A stretch of 5,094 bases of DNA, from positions 1 to 5,094 of the forward strand of contig CAZXIY010000077.1 in the NCBI GenBank assembly GCA_964640935.1, in the 5' to 3' direction. Both the position numbers and the translations under genes were made by a program. Shown piece after piece: positions 1 to 5,094 of this stretch (position 1 is its first letter; each line of letters starts with the position of its first letter). Below the pieces are notes generated by a model. The model did not search any database and was not told the origin of the DNA. It was given only the letters and a program-made list of their open reading frames with translations. This DNA is from CAZXIY01 sp964640935 (GTDB lineage: Archaea; Thermoplasmatota; Thermoplasmata; Methanomassiliicoccales; Methanomethylophilaceae).

Positions 1-155
1 ATGGCCGCAACGAGCTCGCTCTCGCTGCCGACCTGTATGATCACCCCGGTCCCGTCGGACCCGTCATTGCCGAACACCGTCGCCAAAGCTGCTGTTGGCA
101 TGACCATAATGATCACGACCGCGAGTGAGATCAGCATCTTGTTGACGGTTTTCAT
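1..155 (-). CDS. N-terminal fragment of a secreted or membrane-anchored protein
   Basis: The reverse strand opens at an ATG (155-153) and stays open to the window edge, giving 51 codons; the rest lies outside. The N-terminus reads MKTVNKMLISLAVVIIMV and continues MPTAALA, a textbook signal peptide: two lysines near the start, a hydrophobic core at about residues 8-19, and an A-L-A type cleavage site at about residue 25. After it comes a Gly/Asp/Ser-rich stretch (GNDGSDGTG) and then VIIQVGSESELVAA, which could begin a surface-exposed beta-rich domain. There is no lipobox cysteine near the cleavage site. A weak GGGGA purine run lies about 8 nt before the ATG, and a strong TATA-like element lies further upstream. 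The family cannot be named from this fragment. In gut archaea such proteins are often adhesin-like, but that is a guess. The signal peptide is the well-supported part. Confidence 0.72.
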   Translation of the reverse strand, partial: MKTVNKMLISLAVVIIMVMPTAALATVFGNDGSDGTGVIIQVGSESELVAA

Positions 156-170
156 GACAATAGTCCCCAG

Positions 171-192
171 AACGCATGATGTTCTATGCGTT
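171..192. promoter_or_regulatory. Perfect 7-bp inverted repeat at the predicted transcript start, possible operator
   Basis: AACGCAT (171-177) and ATGCGTT (186-192) are exact reverse complements separated by 8 nt. The half-site centres are about 15 bp apart, longer than one helical turn. The repeat lies between the TATA element at 204-216 and the ATG at 155, over the expected transcript start. That is where archaeal repressors often block RNA polymerase. As RNA it could instead form a small hairpin in the 5' leader. No transcription factor can be assigned. Confidence 0.35.
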
Positions 193-203
193 CCCCATTT
201 TTT

Positions 204-216
204 CCTATATATTAAT
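204..216 (-). promoter_or_regulatory. TATA-box promoter of the secreted-protein gene
   Basis: Read on the minus strand this is ATTAATATATAGG, a near-ideal archaeal TATA element, centred about 55 nt before the ATG at 155. The usual spacing of about 26 nt puts the transcript start near 184, leaving a leader of about 30 nt. The predicted start falls inside the inverted repeat at 171-192. Confidence 0.5.
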
Positions 217-586
217 GTTGCCCGTAATAACAGCCCGACAAGAACGGTCTCTGCGGTGGATCGACGGTATACATCGGACGACTCGGGCGGCATAGTATTC
301 CCGACATCGGAACATATGATTCGGCGTTTCGGAATGACTTTTTTGACAAATACTCGATGATTGCGATGTGCCAGCATAGATCTCGGCGATCATATCTGAT
401 TCGTTCCGTACGATATAATGTCAAAACGGAAGTTATGATCGAAAGACGGCAGGGGTGCCGGAGAAGAATGTCCTAAGAATTGGTCCGGGCGTATGCATCG
501 ATAGTTGATTGTACAAATGAACGGGAAAAAATCGTGAGTTCGATGTGTTTTTATGAGCTAGTGCAAGTTTTTCCATCGAGTTTTAT
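217..586. other. Gene-free part of the divergent intergenic region
   Basis: This stretch separates the minus-strand secreted-protein gene from the plus-strand ATPase gene. The open frames crossing it on both strands are short, overlap one another, and encode Arg/Ser/Cys-rich low-quality sequence without a recognisable domain, so I do not call a gene. The only structure I can point to is a small perfect hairpin, CGGCA-GGGG-TGCCG, at 447-460. It has no T-tract after it, so it is not a convincing terminator. I see no tRNA, rRNA or CRISPR-like repeat. A small RNA cannot be excluded. Confidence 0.5.
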
Positions 587-602
587 GCGAAATAATAAAT
601 AC
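587..602 (+). promoter_or_regulatory. Probable TATA/BRE promoter of the ATPase gene
   Basis: GCGAAATAATAAATAC contains an A/T-rich TATA-like core (592-601) preceded by a purine-rich GCGAAA in the BRE position. The expected transcript start is near 623, giving a leader of about 17 nt. That leader contains a G-rich segment (625-638, GGCGGCGGATGCGG) that could pair with the 16S rRNA tail ahead of the TTG start at 640. This is the best promoter candidate between the upstream TAG (559-561) and the gene. Confidence 0.42.
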
Positions 603-639
603 AGAGATACCGTCGATATTTACAGGCGGCGGATGCGGT

Positions 640-2022
640 TTGAAGAGAAAAATCACCGAAGATCTGAATAAATGGGCCGATTCCGAATCCAAGGAATGTC
701 TGGTCATCAGCGGTGCGAGACAAGTAGGCAAGTCATACTCCGTAGAGGAATTCCTGCAATCGCGTTTCGAATCGCACCTCACGATCGATTTCAGCATCAG
801 ACCTGAACTCAAAGGGGTCTTCGACGGCGATCTGGATGTCAACAGCATCATAAAGAAGCTCAATTTGAACTTCCCCGACTTCAGATTCGAGCCGAAAAAG
901 ACAGCGTTGTTCCTCGACGAGATACAGATGTGTCCGAATGCCCGCACTTCCCTGAAGTCGTTCGCTCTGGACGGAAGATTCGCAGTCATCGCATCGGGAT
1001 CTCTCCTCGGGATCGATTACTCCAAGGTGCCGTCGTACCCAGTGGGTTATGAGCGCGTAATGGTCATGAGATCAATGGATTTCGAGGAGTTCCTCTGGGC
1101 GATCGGAATCGAGGAAGAGACCATTTCGTACATCAGAACATGCATCTCGTCTAAGACCGAGATTGATGATTTCGTTTATGAACGCATATCCGATTATTTC
1201 AGGATCTTCATGACGGTAGGCGGTATGCCGGAGGTCGTCAGGAACTACATATCCGACAATGATATCGGAAGTGCCAGATCTGTCCAGAAAAAGATCGTTC
1301 GCGGTTATCGCGACGACATAGGCGAATATTCTGCCGAAAGAGAACGCAACAAGATCTTCGCGTGCTTCGACTCCATCCCCATACAATTGAGCAAGGAGAA
1401 TAAGAAATTCGCTTACTCTTCGATCCCGAATGCGAACTCGCCGTCAGCACGCAAATACAGGAGCAGCATCGATTGGATTAACGACGCGGGCATAGCCTCG
1501 CTGTGCACCAATCTCTCAGAACCGAAAATGCCGTTCGAAGAACGTTCCGACGGAACTTCGTTCAAGGTATACATGAACGATACCGGGCTGCTGATGTCCA
1601 TGATGGACGACGATATCGTGAAAGCAGTGATCAAAGGCGATACCAAAGTGAACAAGGGCGCTATCACTGAGAATGCAGTGGCCGAGAACCTTCTGAAATG
1701 CGGTTTCGATCTCCATTACTTCTCCACAGCGAGCATGGGGATCGATTTCATAGTATCGATGCACGGAAGCCCCGTTGCCATCGAAGTGAAATCCGGCAAC
1801 AACAGACGCTCCAAATCACTGACATCGATAAAAGAGAACTATCATGTGAACAGAAGGATGAAATTCGAAAATACGAACATCCTGACCACAGAGGATGGCG
1901 TGGAACATTATCCCCTCTTCGCCTCTGCATTCTCAGATTCGATGTATGTCAAGCAGGATCTGAAAGCAGAACTCAAAGATGCAGATGATGTGAACAAAAG
2001 AGTATCGAAAATAAGCGGCTGA
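640..2022 (+). CDS. AAA ATPase of the AAA_14/DUF4143 family (COG1373-like)
   Basis: This 460-residue protein has a P-loop ATPase domain at the N-terminus: Walker A GARQVGKS (25-32), Walker B LFLDE followed by IQ (90-96), and a sensor-1-like ASGS (118-121). The middle carries the family pattern GGMPEVVRNYI and then a YRDDIGEY segment. The C-terminal part resembles DUF4143: ITENAVAENLL (E344, E349), then D369-F-I followed by E382-V-K384. This is the D...ExK layout of the PD-(D/E)XK nuclease-like fold. The length is normal for the family and no key motif is missing. The start must be TTG at 640: the frame is closed by a TAG at 559-561, and no in-frame ATG or GTG comes before the ATPase motifs. 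Members are common and often multicopy in anaerobic archaea and bacteria. Their cellular role is not established. No T-run follows the TGA stop, so readthrough toward the glycosyltransferase is possible. Family assignment is strong; function is unknown. Confidence 0.9.
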   Translation: MKRKITEDLNKWADSESKECLVISGARQVGKSYSVEEFLQSRFESHLTIDFSIRPELKGVFDGDLDVNSIIKKLNLNFPDFRFEPKKTALFLDEIQMCPNARTSLKSFALDGRFAVIASGSLLGIDYSKVPSYPVGYERVMVMRSMDFEEFLWAIGIEEETISYIRTCISSKTEIDDFVYERISDYFRIFMTVGGMPEVVRNYISDNDIGSARSVQKKIVRGYRDDIGEYSAERERNKIFACFDSIPIQLSKENKKFAYSSIPNANSPSARKYRSSIDWINDAGIASLCTNLSEPKMPFEERSDGTSFKVYMNDTGLLMSMMDDDIVKAVIKGDTKVNKGAITENAVAENLLKCGFDLHYFSTASMGIDFIVSMHGSPVAIEVKSGNNRRSKSLTSIKENYHVNRRMKFENTNILTTEDGVEHYPLFASAFSDSMYVKQDLKAELKDADDVNKRVSKISG

Positions 2023-2113
2023 CACATAGATGGGGCGTAAAAATCATATCACTGCTTGTGCGGTCCCGAGTCGTACTCTTACGATACGATACCCCTAAAT
2101 GTCCGTTCCTTTC

Positions 2114-2168
2114 ACAAATATCTAGAAATAACATCATTTCCATTGAATGGACGATGCTAACGGAAATC
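2114..2168. repeat. Left copy of a 55-bp exact duplication flanking the N gap
   Basis: These 55 bases are identical, base for base, to 2269-2323, and they end exactly where the N run begins. Exact identity, the abrupt borders at the gap, and a length equal to a common odd assembler k-mer all suggest one genomic copy written twice. If the copies are collapsed, base 2168 joins directly to base 2324. Confidence 0.85.
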
Positions 2169-2268
2169 NNNNNNNNNNNNNNNNNNNNNNNNNNNNNNNN
2201 NNNNNNNNNNNNNNNNNNNNNNNNNNNNNNNNNNNNNNNNNNNNNNNNNNNNNNNNNNNNNNNNNNNN
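2169..2268. other. Run of 100 N, scaffold gap
   Basis: Exactly 100 unknown bases, the conventional placeholder for a gap of unknown size. The same 55 bp sits on both sides, so the true gap is probably zero or negative (overlapping contig ends). Coding frames drawn through it are meaningless: 155 extra bases also shift the reading frame between the two copies. Confidence 0.97.
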
Positions 2269-2269
2269 A

Positions 2270-2278
2270 CAAATATCT
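2270..2278 (+). promoter_or_regulatory. Possible TATA element of the glycosyltransferase gene
   Basis: CAAATATCT, within an A/T-rich stretch, is centred about 34 nt before the ATG at 2309. A start about 26 nt downstream would fall near 2300 and give a leader of about 9 nt, consistent with the lack of a clear Shine-Dalgarno sequence before this ATG. The match to a TATA consensus is only moderate. Confidence 0.3.
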
Positions 2279-2293
2279 AGAAATAACATCATT

Positions 2294-2306
2294 TCCATTG
2301 AATGGA
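2294..2306. promoter_or_regulatory. 13-bp palindrome over the predicted glycosyltransferase transcript start
   Basis: TCCATT-G-AATGGA is a perfect 6-bp inverted repeat with a single-base centre. It ends 2 nt before the ATG and spans the start inferred from the TATA-like element. It could be an operator half-site pair. It is short enough to arise by chance. The same palindrome appears at 2139-2151 only because of the duplicated 55 bp. Confidence 0.25.
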
Positions 2307-2308
2307 CG

Positions 2309-3493
2309 ATGCTAACGGAAATCATCCACGAGATGTCGCTCGCCCCGCCGCTACAGATCCTTCTCGTGATATTGATAGCGACATACACTCCGTTCGGCAT
2401 CTATCAGATGTACCTTGTCCTGTCGAGCATCATCAGCGATCATCGCAAATATCCAGCGAAGGAAAGGACTGCTAACAACAACGTCATCGTCGCCATAACG
2501 ACCAACGGCAACGCCACGGACGTGGTCGAGATGATAGTCTCCAAGATCAGGGGCTACGGCATTTGCAGCGAGATCTTCGTCATAAAAGAGGAACGCGACA
2601 ATTTCAGATACAGTTGCAGCGAGATCGTCGTGCCGAAGGATTTCAAGTGCCCCAACGGGTCCAGGAACAAGATGCGTGCCCTTCAGTACGGGAACGAGTG
2701 GCTCCATGACCGCGGTTACGGGAAGGAGACGTACATCTGCCATCTGGACGACGACAGCCTTGTCGACGGCGACTACCTCAGATATGTAAAGGAATGCATG
2801 ACCGAGGGCGGCGGACAGGGATGTATAACCCTCAGGGCGTTCGGCAGGCACTTCTTCTCGTCGCTCTCCGACATCGGCAGGATCTCCAACTGCGAATCAT
2901 GGTGCAGACGCTACAACAGCAAGAACAGGCCCAGATTCGTTCACGGCGAGGGACTGGTGGTCCGGGCCGATGTGGAATATGACATAGGGTGGGATTACGG
3001 AACATATGGGGCCGAGGATCTCATCATGGGCCTCAACATATCCAGAAGATACAGGTTCGAGCACATACCGGAAGGGAACATATTCGTAGCCCCGCCGACG
3101 ACCATGAGGGATTATTACAAGCAGAGACGCAGATGGTTCTGGTCCGTTCTCAAGGACAACGGGATCATAAGACACATGGCGCCGTCGGTGTATTTCCTCT
3201 ATGCTTACATGTACATCTGCGGTATATTAGGCATCGGCTGCCTCACGCTCTTCCCGATACTGCTGTTCACCGGAATATACATAGGCCCGTACCTTACGAT
3301 GCTGTGCCTCATCAATCTGATATGCTTCTATGGATACTATCAGTTCGGAGCGATGCATTACGGTTCGCTTAAGGTGGCGTTGTGCCTCTTCCTGTTCCAG
3401 ATACCGGTGGCGTTCTACGACGGATTCACGATACTGTACTCGATCGTCACCCGTCCGGATTTCACGACGTTCGAGACGATCAAGAAGATCTGA
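2309..3493 (+). CDS. Membrane-embedded family 2 glycosyltransferase, egghead-like
   Basis: The 394-residue protein should transfer a sugar from an activated donor to a membrane-bound acceptor on the cytoplasmic face. An N-terminal membrane segment (about 15-43) precedes a GT-A domain with VIVAITTNG, PNG-S-RNK-RALQY (from 115), the metal/nucleotide-binding DDD (147-149), HGEGLVVR (from 212), the catalytic-type ED (236-237) and QRRRW (272-276). About three hydrophobic helices follow (about 294-385). The PNG...K.RALQY block combined with HGEG, ED and Q-R-x-R-W resembles egghead-type beta-mannosyltransferases, but donor and acceptor are not determined by this. ATG 2309 fits best, since it starts just before the first membrane segment. 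ATG 2333 is the next in-frame choice. If the false gap is removed, a GTG at 2058 becomes in-frame and would add about 32 non-protein-like residues. The gene ends inside the convergent small membrane-protein gene. Confidence 0.86.
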   Translation: MLTEIIHEMSLAPPLQILLVILIATYTPFGIYQMYLVLSSIISDHRKYPAKERTANNNVIVAITTNGNATDVVEMIVSKIRGYGICSEIFVIKEERDNFRYSCSEIVVPKDFKCPNGSRNKMRALQYGNEWLHDRGYGKETYICHLDDDSLVDGDYLRYVKECMTEGGGQGCITLRAFGRHFFSSLSDIGRISNCESWCRRYNSKNRPRFVHGEGLVVRADVEYDIGWDYGTYGAEDLIMGLNISRRYRFEHIPEGNIFVAPPTTMRDYYKQRRRWFWSVLKDNGIIRHMAPSVYFLYAYMYICGILGIGCLTLFPILLFTGIYIGPYLTMLCLINLICFYGYYQFGAMHYGSLKVALCLFLFQIPVAFYDGFTILYSIVTRPDFTTFETIKKI

Positions 3494-3722
3494 TCTTCCT
3501 GTCGGCATCTTTCACTTCATCATCCCTGATGTCTATCATCATGCGGTGCGTGAGCGTCCAATAGATGACGAACAGAGCTCCGGCTATGATACTTATCTCG
3601 ATCATCACGACGACGATACCCCCGAGCATGTAGACCTCTTCCGTATTGAATATCAGGCCGTGTATGGCAGCGCCGAGGACGATGAACGCGGCGATGAGGA
3701 ATATGGGGAAACGTGCATACAT
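3480..3722 (-). CDS. Small two-helix membrane protein of unknown function
   Basis: The 80-residue product has two hydrophobic segments, about residues 5-25 (FPIFLIAAFIVLG...) and 32-57 (MLGGIVVVMIE...ALFVIYWTL). A short loop containing NTEEVY joins them, and the C-terminal tail is highly charged (RMMIDIRDDEVKDADRK). This is the profile of a genuine small integral membrane protein rather than a shadow frame, and it accounts well for this stretch. A conserved-looking Glu (E42) lies within the second helix. ATG 3722 is the only usable start: the upstream frame has no ATG, GTG or TTG before a stop. No Shine-Dalgarno sequence precedes it, but a TATA box lies about 26 nt upstream, so the mRNA is probably leaderless. 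Its TGA falls inside the last codons of the glycosyltransferase (14-bp tail-to-tail overlap). I do not recognise the family. Confidence 0.7.
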   Translation of the reverse strand: MYARFPIFLIAAFIVLGAAIHGLIFNTEEVYMLGGIVVVMIEISIIAGALFVIYWTLTHRMMIDIRDDEVKDADRKIRSS

Positions 3723-3744
3723 ACGGCGAGCACAACGATCCTGG

Positions 3745-3754
3745 TTTATAAGAA
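3745..3754 (-). promoter_or_regulatory. TATA box of the small membrane-protein gene
   Basis: Read on the minus strand this is TTCTTATAAA, centred about 26-27 nt before the A of the ATG at 3722. At the standard archaeal TATA-to-start distance, transcription would begin at or within a base or two of the start codon, predicting a leaderless message. This agrees with the missing ribosome binding site. Confidence 0.5.
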
Positions 3755-3826
3755 TACGCGGAAGATAGTCGTCGACACCGATGGATTGGCAATATGATGC
3801 ATGACGCTGAGCTGAACAAAGATATC

Positions 3827-3864
3827 AAAATAGGAAAATGTTGGATAGGGGTCCGAAGACCCCT
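3827..3864 (-). terminator. Hairpin terminator with cUUCGg tetraloop after rps10
   Basis: On the minus strand, 14 nt past the rps10 stop, the RNA reads AGGGGUC-UUCG-GACCCCU: a 7-bp perfect stem (3847-3853 with 3858-3864) closed by C-G around a UUCG loop, one of the most stable tetraloops known. Two T4 runs follow within about 20 nt (3835-3838 and 3827-3830). This is the expected 3' end of the tuf-rps10 transcript. Archaeal polymerase mainly needs the U-tracts; the hairpin may serve 3'-end protection or processing. Confidence 0.7.
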
Positions 3865-3878
3865 GGAAATGAAGACGT

Positions 3879-4193
3879 TTAGGAGTTGCGGAGGACGATC
3901 TCGATGTTTACGCCATCGGGGACCTGAATCCTCATGAGCTGCCTGAGGGCACGCTCATCGGCATCGAGGTCGATGAGTCTCTTGTGGATACGCATCTCCC
4001 AGTGGTCCCATGTCTCGCTACCCTCACCGTCGGGGCTCTTCCTGCAGGGTACCTTTAGCTTCTTTGTGGGAAGCGGTACCGGACCGCGTATCTCTACACC
4101 GGTCTTCTGGGAGATCCCTTTGATCTGTGAGCATACGCTGTCGACCTTCTGTGGGTCGGTTCCGCTAAGTGAGATTCTTGCACGCTGTGACAT
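3879..4193 (-). CDS. rps10: Small ribosomal subunit protein S10 (uS10)
   Basis: The 104-residue protein begins MSQRARISLSGTDPQKVDSV and continues through the S10 hallmarks GPVPLPTKK, the segment WEMRIHKRLIDLDADERALRQL, and MRIQVPDGVNIEIVL at the end. Length and motifs match archaeal uS10, a component of the 30S head near the mRNA and tRNA path. Two in-frame ATGs occur, at 4199 and 4193. The only Shine-Dalgarno-like sequence (GAGGA, 4204-4200) abuts the first and is 6 nt before the second, and MSQRARI aligns better with archaeal homologues. I therefore choose 4193; starting at 4199 would add Met-Ile. The gene lies 20 nt downstream of tuf on the same strand and is surely co-transcribed with it, ending at a strong hairpin terminator. 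Confidence 0.96.
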   Translation of the reverse strand: MSQRARISLSGTDPQKVDSVCSQIKGISQKTGVEIRGPVPLPTKKLKVPCRKSPDGEGSETWDHWEMRIHKRLIDLDADERALRQLMRIQVPDGVNIEIVLRNS

Positions 4194-4199
4194 GATCAT

Positions 4200-4204
4200 T
4201 CCTC
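4200..4204 (-). promoter_or_regulatory. Ribosome binding site that decides the rps10 start
   Basis: Read on the minus strand this is GAGGA in the tuf-rps10 spacer. It touches the upstream ATG (4199) directly, which is too close for ribosome positioning, and stands 6 nt from the ATG at 4193, a normal spacing. It therefore favours 4193. Confidence 0.55.
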
Positions 4205-4219
4205 AGTTCATGGAGGCGT

Positions 4220-5094
4220 TTATGCCTTCTCGATCGAGATGCACATACCTGCAGCTACGGTCTGTCCCATATCCCTTATGGCAAACCTTCCGAGCGGCGG
4301 GAACTCTTTCGCGGTCTCGATGACCATGGGCTTCGTCGGCTCGACTTTGACGATAGCGATGTCTCCCGTCTTGATGTAGTCGGGGTGCTCTTCTTTCGCC
4401 TGTCCGGTCTTGGGGTCGATGGTCTTCACGAGCTCAACGAACCTGCATGCGCACTGCTCAGTGTGGCAGTGGAACACAGGGGTGTATCCGATCGTGATGA
4501 CCGACGGGTGGTTGAGGACGACGATCTGAGCCGTGAAAGTCTTTGCGACTGTCGGCGGGTTGTCGATGGGTCCTGCAACGTCTCCTCTCTTGATGTCGTT
4601 CTTTGCGATACCGCGGACGTTGAATCCGACGTTGTCGCCGGGCAATCCCTGGGGGAGCTGCTCGTGGTGCATCTCGATGGATTTTACCTCACCCTGAACG
4701 TGCGAGGGCTCGAACATGACCTTCATGTTCGGCTTGAGGATACCGGTCTCGATACGTCCTACAGGGACGGTTCCGATACCTGTGATCGTGTAGACATCCT
4801 GAACAGGGAGCCTGAGCGGCTTCTCTGTGTGCTTCTCCGGCACTTTGAGGTTGTCGAGAGCCTGGATAAGGGTAGGTCCTTTGTACCAGGGTGTGTTGGC
4901 AGACGCCACCTTGATGTTGTCGCCCATGTATGCCGATACCGGGATGAACGGAACTTCGTCCACCTTGATTCCGACCATTTTCATGAGTTTCTGCATTCCT
5001 TCGACGGCCTCTTTGTATTTGGCCTCGTCGTATTTCACGGCGTCCATCTTGTTGATGGCGACGATGATCTGCTTGACACCGAGGGTGGTGGCGA
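4220..5094 (-). CDS. tuf: Translation elongation factor 1-alpha (EF-Tu/EF-1A), 5' end outside window
   Basis: This GTPase carries aminoacyl-tRNA to the ribosomal A site. About 290 residues are present; roughly the first 135-140, with the P-loop and switch regions, lie beyond the right edge. The visible part begins ATTLGVKQIIVAINKMD, so the guanine-specificity motif NKMD (5042-5053) and the later SA motif in IPVSAYMGDN (SA at 4931-4936) complete the G domain. Domain 2 follows with LPVQDVYTITGIGTVPVGRIETG, in pieces typical of EF-1A, and domain 3 with HPSVITIGYTPVFHCHT and the C-terminal GRFAIRDMGQTVAAG. The ATG at 5047 is internal (the M of NKMD), not a start. The stop is TAA. The order EF-1A then S10 is the conserved archaeal arrangement. 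No frameshift or missing residue is visible. Confidence 0.97.
   Translation of the reverse strand, partial: ATTLGVKQIIVAINKMDAVKYDEAKYKEAVEGMQKLMKMVGIKVDEVPFIPVSAYMGDNIKVASANTPWYKGPTLIQALDNLKVPEKHTEKPLRLPVQDVYTITGIGTVPVGRIETGILKPNMKVMFEPSHVQGEVKSIEMHHEQLPQGLPGDNVGFNVRGIAKNDIKRGDVAGPIDNPPTVAKTFTAQIVVLNHPSVITIGYTPVFHCHTEQCACRFVELVKTIDPKTGQAKEEHPDYIKTGDIAIVKVEPTKPMVIETAKEFPPLGRFAIRDMGQTVAAGMCISIEKA

Larger units (their letters stand above)
2269..2323. repeat. Right copy of the 55-bp exact duplication
   Basis: Identical to 2114-2168. It carries the probable TATA element, a 13-bp palindrome and the ATG (2309) of the glycosyltransferase gene, so the promoter and first codons of that gene appear twice in this assembly. 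Only this copy is joined to the rest of the gene. Confidence 0.85.

Noticed and set aside
1..360. A 119-codon plus-strand open frame from the first base
   Set aside because: It is the antisense shadow of the signal-peptide gene for its first 155 bases, then becomes low-quality sequence crossing the divergent promoter. The minus frame has a convincing signal peptide, TATA box and start.
353..400. Possible C/D box small RNA (CGATGAT near 354, CTGA near 397)
   Set aside because: The C box does not match RUGAUGA and no good D'/C' pair is visible between the two.
2071..2084. TCGTA-CTCT-TACGA hairpin between the ATPase and glycosyltransferase genes, as a terminator
   Set aside because: It has only a 5-bp A/T-containing stem and no T-tract after it.
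2058..2308. GTG-initiated N-terminal extension of the glycosyltransferase after collapsing the gap
   Set aside because: The roughly 32 added residues look like translated intergenic DNA and precede the probable promoter, so ATG 2309 is preferred.
2147..2308. Glycosyltransferase start at ATG 2147 reading through the N run
   Set aside because: It depends on the arbitrary 100-N length. The start lies in the duplicated copy in a different local frame, and collapsing the gap destroys it.
2563..2626. 13-bp direct repeat TTGCAGCGAGATC, copies 51 bp apart within the glycosyltransferase
   Set aside because: It is in-frame and encodes CSEI twice in ordinary coding sequence. It looks like chance or codon preference, with no sign of a repeat array.
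3330..3797. A 155-codon plus-strand open frame overlapping the glycosyltransferase end and the small gene
   Set aside because: Its product is Arg/Ser- and His/Asp-rich with no domain; it is a shadow of two better-supported genes.

Overview
The window is archaeal. The evidence is the minus-strand pair at the right end: translation elongation factor 1-alpha (5' end cut off by the window edge) followed 20 nt later by ribosomal protein S10, the usual end of the archaeal str-type translation operon. The promoters also look archaeal (A/T-rich TATA-like elements about 26 nt before probable transcript starts). Moderate GC, an accessory DUF4143-type ATPase and the absence of TAG among the five visible stop codons (TGA, TGA, TGA, TAA, TAA) would fit a gut-type Methanomassiliicoccales or related Thermoplasmatota. 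That placement is only an inference.

Layout from left to right. Bases 1-155 (minus) hold the first 51 codons of a secreted or membrane-anchored protein, with a TATA box and a perfect inverted repeat at its likely transcript start. Bases 156-639 are a gene-free divergent intergenic region. Bases 640-2022 (plus) encode a 460-residue AAA ATPase of the AAA_14/DUF4143 type, starting at TTG. A 100-base run of N (2169-2268) follows, flanked by two identical 55-bp copies. This looks like a false scaffold gap between contigs that really overlap. Bases 2309-3493 (plus) encode a membrane-embedded family 2 glycosyltransferase with egghead-like motifs. Its 3' end overlaps by 14 bp the end of a convergent 80-residue two-helix membrane protein (3480-3722, minus), which is probably made from a leaderless mRNA. 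Then come a hairpin with a cUUCGg loop that ends the translation operon, rps10, and tuf to the window edge.

Only tuf and rps10 form a recognisable functional unit (aminoacyl-tRNA delivery and the small ribosomal subunit). The left two thirds is an accessory segment of individually transcribed cell-surface or unknown genes next to a core operon. I see no CRISPR array, tRNA, rRNA, transposase or clear multi-gene defence system. The observations most worth checking are the assembly artefact, the egghead-like transferase, the palindromes at predicted transcript starts, the overlapping convergent pair and the UUCG-capped terminator.
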